Shown: piece by piece, positions 21,084 through 31,742 of the stretch
How positions within the stretch are numbered: position 1 is the stretch's first letter
Layout of the letters: each line of letters begins with the position of its first letter
Source: Euphorbia lathyris
Taxonomy: Eukaryota > Streptophyta > Magnoliopsida > Malpighiales > Euphorbiaceae
Assembly (NCBI RefSeq): GCF_963576675.1
Contig: NC_088912.1
Location: 99,787,895-99,851,894 of the forward strand
DNA length: 64,000 nt
Reading direction: 5' to 3'
Position numbers and translations under genes: made by a program
The notes under the pieces: generated by a model
The model's input: only the letters and a program-made list of their open reading frames with translations
What the model was told of the DNA's origin: nothing
Database searches by the model: none

Positions 21084-21400
21084 ATACCGATTTTTCACCA
21101 AATCTTGTATCAATTTCGCACTTTAAATTCCTTTATTTTCTCGTCTTCAATTTACCCGCATTAGCTTAAATAAAACAATTTATCTAGCAAAGTTTCTATA
21201 ACGGCGCTAGAGACCCAAGAGGGACTTTTTCAATCCTCGCGTCCCTCGCCAATCGCTTCGTTTAAGATTTCAAGTTTTGGCGCGCATTTTCATAAACTTA
21301 ACCATTTCAATTGAGAAGTAATCTTCTCTGGCACGCCCGCACCCTAACCACACGTGACAAGGTTGAAATTAGCATATTTCGAAAATATCGCTAACAATTT

Positions 21401-21420
21401 TTGGCACGCCCAGTGGGACC
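21401..21420 (+). other. Primer binding site candidate
   Basis: TTGGCACGCCCAGTGGGACC lies five bases after the 5' LTR. It has the TGG start expected for pairing with a tRNA 3' CCA end. The exact tRNA was not identified by eye. Confidence 0.6.
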
Positions 21421-21599
21421 TTTTCTTTAGGCTTCGTCAAAAATTGAATATCAATCACACACATTTTTTTTTATCACTTGTTTTTATGCTTTTGGTTTTA
21501 TTCCATTAATAAGCATTTATTTATTTTCTTGTTCTTTCTTTTTCAGCACTAGATTACTAACATAATTTCATAATTTTCACCCATAAGTACTCACGAAGA

Positions 21600-23507
21600 A
21601 TGCCTCCTAGGAAGAACACGGGGAAAGATCTCATCCCATCGGACTCCGAAGAGAGTCAAAATCAGAACCAGGATCAGAGCAACGAACCCGCCATGCCTGA
21701 AGGTTGTGCGGTGGAAACCGTGAACAATAGTGGAGGTGCAAACCAACAACCACCTCAAGGCTCACCCTCATTCGACCTAACACCATTTTTAACGAAACTA
21801 GAAAACCAAATCGACCAGTTCCTACGCGGATTTTCACAATCCATGAAGGAAAGTCATGAGGACATATGCAAGGCAATGCAAGCCAACAACGAGGTGGTAA
21901 ACAATTCCAACAAAGGATCGGCTCTCGAGGAAAGGATCGTTGATTTAACCGGAGAGATCAGCAAAATCCTGGAAAAGTGCACCGAGCTGTTCACACAAAG
22001 GTCGACGTATCAAGGACTGGGAGACGGCGGGAAGAAAACACTGACATCAGGAGCTGGGGAAATATATACCCCGCCACCAGCTCGAGAAGAGAATCTCAGG
22101 TTCAATGAGCGGGGTGACAGGATCAACCCAGAACCTATTCAAGTCCCGCCACCTCAACAATAGTTTAGATCTCATACAGGACCTAGTAACCATGCCGAAC
22201 ATTACGAGGAAAGCTATGCTCGTAATGTGGGGGGCAATGTGAGACAGGCCAACTTTCACCCACAACGGACGATGAATACACGCATGGAGCCCACCACCGC
22301 CAACAACTTGGGAGAGGCCTAACGCATAAGAAACATCGTCCAAGAGATCTATGGGCCAGCCGTGAGGGAAGTATACCGACCCGAATTCCAGAAACCCTAT
22401 CCACGATACTATGATCAGCTATACCCGTTTCCCCACAATTTTAGAGTGCCTGATTTCGCTTTATTTTCAGGGGAAGAAGGGCAATCCACCATGGAGCACG
22501 TGGCACGCTTCACCTTTCAGTGCAGCGGTTTAAGCATGGACACGAACTTCGACATGTTACGCTTGCGGCTATTCCCAGGTTCACTAACGGGACCAGCTTT
22601 CTCTTGGTACACCACCTTACCATTCGGATCCATTCATGGGTGGGAACAAATGGAAAGACTGTTCCACAACCAGTTCTATCGAACGGAGCCCGAGATCTGT
22701 GTTGCAGAGCTGTCCCGAATGACGCAACAACATGGAGAACCGGTTGAAAATTTTATCAACCGATTCAAAAAGATGCGACATCATTGTCGAATCAACATCC
22801 CCGAGGTCGAGTTCGTGAAGATTGCTCAACATGGGTTAGAATTTGAAAATCGGAAGAAATTTCAGGGGATAGATTTCCGCGACTACTACGAGTTGGTGGC
22901 CAAGGTTTCAGAGTATGAGGAGTTGATGAGGGAAGATCATCAACGCAAGAAGAACTCTGTGGGAAGCTACCAAGGGGAGGCACAAACGCATGAGGTAGCC
23001 ATCGCCGACTTAACGAACACCGGATCTCGAACATGTCCCGTGTTGTTAAAAAATCCCAAAGCACCGGAAGTAATCAAGAGGATCCCAACCACCCAATATA
23101 CGTTTGACGTCTCGAAGACGGAAGAGATCTTCGATTATCTGTTAAAGGAGCAGTTCATCACATTGCCTCCTAGACATGTGATCCCATCCAAAGAGGAAAT
23201 ACGCGGACGAGACTACTGTAAGTATCATGACAACTGGAGCCACAACACCCAAGCATGTTTTGGTTTTAGAAATGCCGTGCAGGACAGGATCAAGTGCAGG
23301 ATACTCCAATTCCCGGAAAAGAAGGAAAGCATGCTGATCGACGAGGACCCATTCCCAGTAGCCAACATGGTCAATGCCACTTCACTAGTGTGGGGGGGCA
23401 AAGGAAAGCAACAGGGCAACGTGAAAACCCGACAAATATGGGTACTAAAAGCGACGCCATCTAAGTCGGAGAACAGCTCAAAGCAGTCACAAAACGCAAA
23501 GAAATGA
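21600..23507 (+). pseudogene. gag of the Tat element, with nonsense codons
   Basis: One reading frame starting MPPRKNTGKDLIPSDSEES runs through TAG (22161) and TAA (22320) to TGA (23505). The region after 22360 is a retrotransposon gag core (for example WEQMERLFHNQFY and RFKKMRHHCRINIP), which forms the capsid of the cytoplasmic particle. Near 23215 a Cys/His series CKYHDNWSHNTQAC resembles the variant zinc knuckle of Tat Gag proteins. The N-terminal 190 residues are acidic and Gln-rich. Because all parts lie in one frame, the stops look like point mutations in an old single ORF. Confidence 0.85.
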
Positions 23508-24508
23508 GACGTGCAACAACAACGGCCACGTTTTGTGACACCCTCGAGCACGTCACCCCTCAATCAATGGCAATTGAATAGCCACAAGAAATTCCCAAGG
23601 CCTCTCTCCAGGAATGCAAAGAGAAGATTAAGGAAAAGAGAGGCAGAAAAGAGAAATAGTCAAAAGGAGTCATCCAGCGTTAACTCCAATGATGCGAAAG
23701 GAGGAGGAAAAAACCAAGAGAAGAATCTCCAGATCCGGGTTGGAGATTTCATCATACGGGTAGATTGTGCAGCTACCTCTTTAATCTTACCTTCGGACTT
23801 TAGAAGCGAAGACATTAAGAAAGAAATCCCCAAGCCTAAGTACAAGGAGCAAGAAGACGCAACACCGAAGGAATCGGGTGAAGAGGGCATGAAGAGGGTT
23901 TACTTTGACAAGCCCGCTCCAAGGATGACTCGCCATATCAAACCTCTATACGTTAAGGCTCATGTAGATGGCAAACCAATCTCGAGAGTGCTCATCGACA
24001 ATGGATCGGCCGTTAACATCATGACTATGAAGATGGTCCTAGCCTTAGGGAAATCAGAGGAAGATATAATCTCATCAGAGGTGTCAGTTTCAGCCTTCAC
24101 GGGAGAAATTGCAAAGACATACGGCGTCCTACCATTGGAACTCACCGTTGGCTCTCACACCACCATGGCCGCTTTTTTCATGGTAAATTCAACCGCGAGT
24201 TATCAGGCACTGTTAGGGAGAGATTGGATTCACTCCAACTCATGCATCCCTTCGTTGTTACACCAACTTCTTCTGTTCTGAAAAGGAGACAAGGCGGAAG
24301 TCATTCGGGCAAACGAGAAACCATTCGAAACCTACTCAGATGTGATCGAGGCTAGACTCTACGAAGAATCTGTAGGCCCAATCCGAGTGGGATCCAATTA
24401 CAAAGAGCAATCATGTGGCGAAGAGATTAAGAATATCCTAAGGCCAACGGCAATCGTGCCCCATCGAAGGCCATTCCGTGATGAACCAATAATTGAAGAG
24501 ATTCCATG
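23508..24508 (+). pseudogene. Protease and linker region of pol, decayed
   Basis: Continues in the same frame as gag. Near 23990 the text VLIDNGSAVNIM holds the D-x-G-S/T-A type active site of a retropepsin-like aspartic protease, in a domain that ends LLGRDWIHS near 24225. The protease would cut the polyprotein in the particle. TGA codons at 24279 and about 24507 interrupt the frame, and the 24.5-24.7 kb link to RT is not readable in one frame. Confidence 0.8.
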
Positions 24509-24721
24509 ATCAAGACAACATCCGGAAAAGAAGCGGTGGCTTTAGCCACTATATCAAAACTGAATGCACAACAACTAACGGAGAAACTATACCAGGAGAA
24601 CGACATGAGGGTCTCAGAAATCGAAGCACCCAAAGAAGTAGCAGAACTAGATCCTCAAGGAGAATAAATCCAGTTACAAGATCTGAAAAGGGCGAACCCG
24701 AAGTTAGAAGATGAAGGTTCC

Positions 24722-27129
24722 ATGGCAGTCGATCCTCTAGACGAAGTGAACCTAGGGACAGAAGAGGAACCTCGGGTTACATTTGTCAGCAGCCTGCTAC
24801 GCCCAACGTTAAAGGAAGCCATCATCGTTTTACTACGAGAGTTCAAAGACTGTTTCGCTTGGAATTACGACGAAATGCCCGGATTAAGCAAAGACGTGGT
24901 GGAACATAGGTTGCCAAACCGGAGTTCAAACCCTTCAAGCAACCAACAAGAAGGATGAGCAAAGAGGTTGAAGGCAAAGTGAAGGAAGAAATAGAAAAAC
25001 TGTTCAAAGCTAAATTCATCAGACCAGCAAAGTACGCGGTATGGCTATCGAACGTCGTGCCCGTAGTAAAAAAGAACGGTAAATTACGCGTATGCGTAGA
25101 TTTCCGCGATCTAAATCTAGCTAAGCCAAAAGACATCTATGTGATGCCTATCGCTGATATGCTAGTAGACGCTGTGTCTAAAAATGAATTAATATCTCTT
25201 TGCGATTGTTATGCGGGGTATAACCAAATCCCCATTGCCGAAGAAGACATTGCAAAAACGGCGTTTCGATGCCCAGGGTCAATCGGCACGTTCGAATGGG
25301 TCGTCATGCCGTTCGGTTTAAAGAATGCCGGCGCCACATACCAAAGAGCAATGAATGGCATTTTTCACGATTTACTCAGCACCTCCATGGAAGTATACGT
25401 AGACGACATCGTTATCAAATCCAAGCGAGAGACAGAACATGTCGACCATTTGAGGAAGAGTTTCGAGCGGATGCGTAAGTACAATTTAAAACTCAATCCT
25501 CTAAAGTGCGCCTTCGGGGTCAAAGCAGGAAACTTCCTCGGATTTTTGGTCCATCAAAGAGGGATCGAGATTGACGACAATAAGGCGAAAGCAATTAAGG
25601 AAGCGCAACCTCCGAAGAACAAGAAGGAGTTGCAACGGTTCTTGGGCCAAGTAAACTACTTAAGACGATTCATATCAAACTTGGCTGGAAAATCCAAAGC
25701 ATTCTCAGATCTATTAAGACTCAAAGACGAAGAAAGCTTCAAGTGGGACGACAAGCATCAAGCAGCGTTTGAAGAGATCAAAACTTACTTGAGTAATCCA
25801 CCTGTGTTGATGCCACCAAGGGAGGATACTCCACTCAAGCTCTATATATCAGCGACCGGCGAGTCAATTGGATGCTTGCTTGCCCAAGACAATGCAAACC
25901 ATCATGAACAAGCCATCTACTATCTAAGTCGAACTTTGCTATCGGCAAAGACAAGATACAGCCCAGTCGAGAAGACATGCTTGGCTCTCTACTTCGCTTG
26001 CACAAAGTTGAGGCATTACTTGCTCAAAGCGAGAGTTTATGTGATTGCTAGCACCGACTTGATCAAATACATGCTAAACCAGCCTATCCTCTCAGGAAGA
26101 ATAGGAAAATGGTCACTAGCATTGGCCGAGTTCACTTTGGTGTATCTCCCGCAATCCTCGATAAAAGGAAAAGCAATTGCAGATTTTGTGGCCGACCATC
26201 CAACCAACTTTCAATATCCTGAGGAAGCAGAACTGCCAATTTATTTGACGCACAAAGAGCCATGGCATCTGAAGTTCGATGGTTCAAGCACAGACAGTTC
26301 CAACGGAGCAGGAGTGATCATCACAGCCCCATCCGGGACTAAGACAATATTAGCAGTAAACTTGGATTTTGAGTGCACGAACAACCAGGCTGAGTATGAA
26401 GCTCTAATCATCGGCTTAAAAATCTTGAGAGACCTAGGAGCGAAACAGGTCAAGATTTTCGGCAATTCACAGTTGGTCATCCGACACCTGACAGGAGAAT
26501 ATAAATGCTCAAGTTTATCTCTGCTACCTTATTTTGCGTTTGCAATTCAACTTCTGGAAATGTTTGATGAGGTTAGTTTGGAACATATTCCAAGAAATGA
26601 CAATTGGGAAGCTGACGAGTTAGCCCAAATCGCTTCTGGAATGAAGATCTCCAAAGAAACAGCATACAAAGTCATCATCATTAGAAGACAAGGTCATCCA
26701 TCCGTGGCAGACAGAGGTGTCCAGTTTGAATCGTTCGACATCGACATCAACTTAGCTCAGGATTGGAGGAAACCATTTACCGACTACCTCAATGACCCAT
26801 CCAAAAAAGTAAAATATTCATTGAGAATTCAATCTCGAAATTACATGTTGATGGCAGGTGATTTATACCGTAAGAGCTACGATGGAATGCTACTCAAATG
26901 TCTCGGCTTCCCAAAAGCAATGGAAGTCATGAAGCAAGTCCATGAAGGCATATGTGGAGCTCACCAATCCGGAAGGAGAATGCGGTGGCTTATCAATCGC
27001 CATGGATACTTCTGGCCAACGATCCTACGCGATTGCATCACATATGCGAAGGGTTGCAAGAAGTGTCAACTGTATGGCCAAATCCAACGAGTCCCGTCAG
27101 AAGAATTACACTCAGTGGTGAAGCCATGA
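24722..27129 (+). pseudogene. Reverse transcriptase, dual RNase H and integrase N-terminus
   Basis: Two frames joined by a frameshift near 24950: an upstream 78-codon part (FKDCFAWNYDEMPGLSKDVV) and a 724-codon ORF from 24955. The ORF has RT with YVDD (about residue 148), a gypsy RNase H (LYISATGESIGCLLAQD onwards), then a second RNase H beginning KFDGSS (about 441) with NQAEYEAL and a usual D-S-Q position that is GNS here (about 504), so one catalytic Asp is changed to Asn. The integrase zinc finger follows (HEGICGAHQ to CKKC, about 663-703). A TGA ends it at 27127. RT and RNase H copy the element RNA into DNA. Confidence 0.9.
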
Positions 27130-28016
27130 CCGTTTAGAGGATGGGCTATTGATCTAATAGGGAAAATATTCCCAGCTTCATCAAAAGGTCATTGTTTCAT
27201 CATAGTTACCACAGATTACTTTTCCAAATGGGTGGAAGCAGCACCGATGAAACAAGTCGGCCAAACACAAGTGATCCGATTCATCAAAGAGAACTTGATT
27301 CATAGATTCGGAATCCCAGAATCCATCACCACGGATCAGGGGACCATGTTCACAGGCGAAGACATGAACGAGTTTGTAAAAGAGTACGGGATTAAGTTGA
27401 TTCGCTCCACCCCATTTTATGCACAAGCGAATGGTTAAGCTGAGGCGTCCAACAAGATCCTGATCCAAATCTTGGAAAAGATGCTAGAAGACAATCCTAG
27501 AGAATGGCACAAAGTTCTCTCAGAAACACTGTGGGCCATGCGAACGTATAAGACACGAGCAACCGGAGTTAGTCCATTTTTTCTAACCTTTGGTCATGAT
27601 GCAGTAATACCATTAGAAGTCATCGTGCCTTCACTACGAGTAATGCGTCAGAATGACTTGGAGCCAGACAATTATGTACAAGCCATGACCATGGAACTAG
27701 AGGATTTGGACTACGAAAGGCAGCAAGCGCTCGATCGCATGATAATCCAAAAGAAGAAAGTGGAAGACGTGTACAACAAGAAAGTCAAAAAGAAAAGCTT
27801 CAGAGAAGGCGAACTAGTGTGGAAGTTAATCCTACCAATTGGGACGAAAGACCGTGAGCTTGGAAAGTGGTCACCCAACTGGGAAGGGCCATTTTAAATC
27901 CACAAAGTGCTTCCCGGGAACGCGTATTGGTTAAAGAGCTTGGGCGGAGAACCACACAGGAGATACATCAACGGAAAATACTTGAAGAAATATTTCCAAA
28001 GTATGTGGGACGTAAT
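27130..28016 (+). pseudogene. Integrase core and C-terminus, with nonsense codons
   Basis: Continues the pol frame after TGA. The DDE set is visible: D in GWAIDLIG (27151), D in TTDQGTMF (27335) and E in AEASNK (27442). In-frame stops are TAA at 27436 and TAA at 27895. The end (REGELVWKLILP, KWSPNWEGPF, then INGKYLKKYF) is the C-terminal module. Integrase would join element DNA to the chromosome; this copy cannot make it. Confidence 0.85.
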
Positions 28017-28035
28017 TAATGTAGCAACCAGCCCG

Positions 28036-28345
28036 CAAGACGTAGAAGAGGCCCGACTACGCGGGGCGTGACACCAAAGACGCCACGTGTAAAATACATT
28101 GATAAAGCATTTCACGGGCAGGAGCACCAACATGCGGGGTGTATTCGCAAGTACGTGGGAAGTGCATTCTCACACGCAGTGCGCTCTCCCTATACGTAGG
28201 ACGTGTACTAAGACATACGTAGAAGATACACTCCAGGAGCACGAACACGCAGGACGCTTCCCCCATACGCAGGACGTGTACTAGACGTGTGTAAAAGACA
28301 GGCTCCAGGAGCTCGACTACGCGGGGCGTAACCAGGTACACACAT
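28036..28345. repeat. Array of ACGCGGGGCGT-like words, internal copy
   Basis: Degenerate words TACGCGGGGCGT, CATGCGGGGTGT, TACGTAGGACGTGT and TACGCAGGACGTGT occur roughly every 20-40 bases. The same words fill the U3 part of both LTRs (19670-20000, 31870-32200). The array lies just after the integrase end and just beyond the PMD 3' end. Small ORFs on both strands here are shadows of the array. Confidence 0.75.
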
Positions 28346-28660
28346 GGCGTATGCGCTCTTTTTCTGGGCATTTACAATTTTTCTGGGCATTTGTATACTG
28401 TCTTTTCAAGTGCTATAAATGGTCGTCAATAAAAGAATAAATATGCCATGGCCAAAAAGAATATATGGATGACTTAGCAAATGTTCAAACGGCAATCAAC
28501 TCACAAAACAATGCCCATTCGTTCTACACAAATAAATGAAAGAATGAGCATATAAACTCAAAACAAAGAAGGAAAGTACGGGTAACCCGTGAACATGCCT
28601 CACGGAAACAAACAAAAGTCAGGCTTCGGGTATTCCGCCCAAGATTCGCAAAGTTTGGAG
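28346..28660. other. Gap between pol and the antisense gene
   Basis: Tail-to-tail spacer. It should hold the 3' UTR of the antisense PMD gene. No other feature is recognised. Confidence 0.4.
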
Positions 28661-28665
28661 GCAGC

Positions 28666-31089
28666 CTATTTGTGTTGCTCACTCTGTCGGTGCCATGCCA
28701 ACATTTCATCGTAATGATTGGCCAATCGATCTTTCTCACGGCCCAGCTCTTCCTCCATCCGCGGGAAACAAGCCCTAAACCCGGAGCTAGCTCTAACCAT
28801 ATCTTCCTTAAACGCTCGAGCCTCAGCCACCTCCTTCTCCAATGCCGCAAGCCGCTCCTCTACAGCTGCAATTTTGACTAATCGTTGCCTATCCGCTTCT
28901 TCAGCATCAACCAGAGCATTAAACTTCTTGCTGTAGGCCTCTAACTCTGCCATATTTGATCTAACTCGAGCTGCGAGACCTGCTGCGACGTTTTTCTCAG
29001 TAACATAGGACTGATAGCAAAATAATACGTGGTTCTTGGCGGATTTTAACGGCTCAGTCTTGAAGGGATGAGCACACACACCCATCATGAGGTCAAAATC
29101 AATCATAGCTCTTTCAACACGGGTCGGAGTCCAAGAGTCAAGAGGAGAAGCGACAAGCTTACTGAGATTGGAACGAGCATCACTCAAAGAATCATCGATA
29201 GGCAGGGATGAGTCAGCTACGGTGTTAGACGATCCTTTCAAAAACGAAAAATCCAAACCAGCAAAAGGATTATCAGCCTTAAAACCGACAGGAACTAATG
29301 GAGGACGCACTAGAGCCGATTCCTGTCATTTTCACAAAGGACATTTCGATCAATATGACTCAAGCATCCCAAACATAGTTCATAAAATAACGGAGTCACA
29401 AATCATACAAACCTGAGACAATGGTGCAGCAATCAATCGGTTTAAAGAAGAGGCAGAAGGAAGATGTTTTCGTGCTGGAAGTTGCAATGGAGTCATGTCC
29501 ACCTCGGACAAGCTATCATCAAGAGACAGGGTTCTAATCGAAGAAGTCACATTCCAACGTGCCCCTAGTTGATCCAGCGCTCCATCCTCAAAACCAAAGT
29601 ACAGGTCTTCGTCAGAATCAATTCTCTCTCCTGGTCTCACCGAAGGGCCTGCCGTGGTAGGTACCTGCCCTTCCCCATCCAACATGATTGCTTTGCCTTT
29701 GCCTTTGCCCATTTCGTTTATCTCAAGAGCATTCGGGACCAGAAGAGTCAGATTGTTATCCTTTCCCGAGCTACCGCTCGAATCTAAAAAGAAAAAAGAA
29801 AAAAAAACAAAATGAATAAATATATATGTATACAAAATGTACATACAAAATAAAAAGAGCTTACCAACGGGTGGAATGCACTGCTGAAAAATGGTATCCC
29901 ACCAAGCATCAAACGAAGGTCGATCCGACCCAAGCAGAAGTGGTCCCTGATCATATCCCGCATCCAGAACCGTAGCGGCTATATCTTCGTCACTAGCTCC
30001 ATACCGCTGAGAAGAGGTAGAAAATGGGAGTGGCCCTGGAATAGCTTGGAAAAATCCTAATTGACGTGCCCAAAGGCAAGGTGCATACAAAGTCAGACCA
30101 GGATTCGATGATTTTGAGGTTCTAGTTCGGTTCACCCCGTGGTGTAACCGACGTGTTGCACACACCGTCATCCACCATTCAGTACCTTCATGGGGGGCAA
30201 CAGACAAGTAAGAAAGCGCCCAGGATGGTAGACATGAATTACTCTTATTCCAAAAGAGAAACAGCTCATTGTGAGGAGATGGCACTAAAGTACGAAGAAA
30301 TCTCACGACCACACCAACGGCCAAACTCGAAGAGCTGTAGCAAAGGTCTACACCAAGATGATCTGAAACCCCCACTGACGAAACGGTAGCCAAATGAGGG
30401 AAGTAGATAAAAACCCACAGTTGTAACAACCATAAGCCACCCCGAGGTTTTTCAAATGGTCTTCCCTCAACCGTAAGAGCTAGACGGTGGAAGGTTGAAG
30501 CTAACAACATGGTGCCAAGAGCTAAACGACGGCCTGAAGCCAAAGCCTTAGCAATAATCAATATTTCAGCGGTAGGCCTAAGACCCAACGGCTCAAAAAT
30601 GTAATTGCTAAGCATCATCCACAGGAAATGCACATGATCCTCATCATCCAACTCCGCCTTATCCAATTTCTTCTTAATTATTTTGGCATACGTCCCAGCC
30701 TCTTTAGATAAGATGGCCTGTACTCCAGGGAGTGCGTGTGTATCTACACAACTTGGGACTTCCTCTCCAATAATAGGCAAACCCGTCAAGGCAACCACAT
30801 CACGCAAGGTGATAGACATCGGACCCAGCGGGAGAATCAATGAGTTGCATGTCGGTGACCAATAATTCAAAAATCCTTCAAGCACATTCACACAAGGAGT
30901 AATTTCATGACGAGTCAAACGAACGAAATCCCTGATGCCAACCTGGTCCCAAACACTTGCATACCTTAATTCTAAGCGATCTACAAGGTCATTCCACCCA
31001 GTGTAACAACGAGGGAATACCAGACCTTTCTTATTCGCAGGGAATTGATAAGTTTCCCTATGAAGGGCTAATTCGGTAGCGCTACTCAT
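28666..31089 (-). CDS. Plant mobile domain (PMD) protein, antisense in retroelement
   Basis: Three exons on the minus strand, 31089-29865, 29783-29413 and 29322-28666, splice at GT-AG sites into one open frame of 750 residues. Intron 1 (29864-29784) is T-rich; intron 2 (29412-29323) has donor CAG/GTTTGT and acceptor TGACAG. The start MSSATELALHRETYQF is the first sensible Met; the frame is open a little further up, to a Met at 31176. The first 400 residues carry PMD-type text: VRLTRHEITPCVNVLEGFL, then PLGPMSITLRDVVALTGLPI and later WWDTIFQQ. The C-terminal 180 residues are Glu/Ala/Arg-rich and coiled-coil-like (AVEERLAALEKEVAEARAF). PMD proteins such as MAIN/MAIL1 act in nuclear silencing and gene expression in Arabidopsis; retroelement-borne versions have no assigned role. 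Unlike gag-pol beside it, no stop or frameshift is seen. Confidence 0.8.
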
Positions 31090-31727
31090 GGGATAAGGGG
31101 GCAAAGGCGAGTTATTTATAGCAACAGGGCTAATTGTAAAGACACTGTCCTGAAAACGAAGTGCAGACACAATCAATTAAAGCCTATGGATGCTACCTTC
31201 AAATACATGATCATGAAATTATGAAAATTACCTCCTGCAAGCCAAGGGTTATGCCTAGGCGAGAATCAGCGCGAATGGTGTCAGAATATGAGTTTGCAGC
31301 TGTGACAGACAGATGCAAATTTCAGCAATACAATTCCATCTCCATGTAATAGTTCTAAAATTCTTATGTTTTTATTCCAATTCAATTTATTTTCTCATAA
31401 AATGTGATTCTACACACACTAAAGCAAAAGAAAAATAAAAAAGAAAGAAATAAAGAAGAAAAAATAGATTGCATACCCATGCTTGAGAGACTGAGAGCTT
31501 GATTCTGAGTGTTCTTGAGCTTGGGGAAAAGAAAATGACAGAAACAAAGATAATAAAAAAGAGAAAAGGAAAAAGAAGAGTTGTAGATGGTTTAAGATAG
31601 AGAGTTCCAAGGAATTCGAATTCTAAAATCCTGCAGGATTCTTCTATCTATTATCTTAAAAAAGAAAAAGTATTTAATAAAACTTCTTTTGTACATAAAT
31701 TTTATTATTACAAATTCATTTATGCAC
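31090..31727. other. Region between PMD start and PPT
   Basis: This would contain the promoter and 5' leader of the antisense gene. A GT-AG pair on the minus strand (donor at about 31231, acceptor ending near 31153) could remove a leader intron, but the upstream exon has no Met in frame. A purine-rich tract lies at 31425-31470 and 31530-31590. No clear TATA box is claimed. Confidence 0.4.
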
Positions 31728-31738
31728 AAAAGAGGGGG
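31728..31738 (+). other. Polypurine tract
   Basis: AAAAGAGGGGG lies four bases ahead of the 3' LTR, the expected site for plus-strand DNA priming. Confidence 0.85.
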
Positions 31739-31742
31739 TAAT

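Larger units (their letters stand above)
19541..21396 (+). repeat. 5' LTR
   Basis: Begins TGTTGGCCC and ends CTAACA. U3 includes a run of ACGCGGGGCGT-like words (about 19670-20000), a tandem pair of GACTAATTACCAAAATGCCA, and a TATA box. A leader of about 1.2 kb follows before the LTR end. The R/U5 part has an AATAAA signal. Small ORFs on both strands (20350-20978) occur in both LTRs and are not genes. Confidence 0.95.

Noticed and set aside
29087..30865. Plus-strand ORFs between pol and the 3' LTR
   Set aside because: They are antisense shadows of the PMD gene, shorter than it and without domains.
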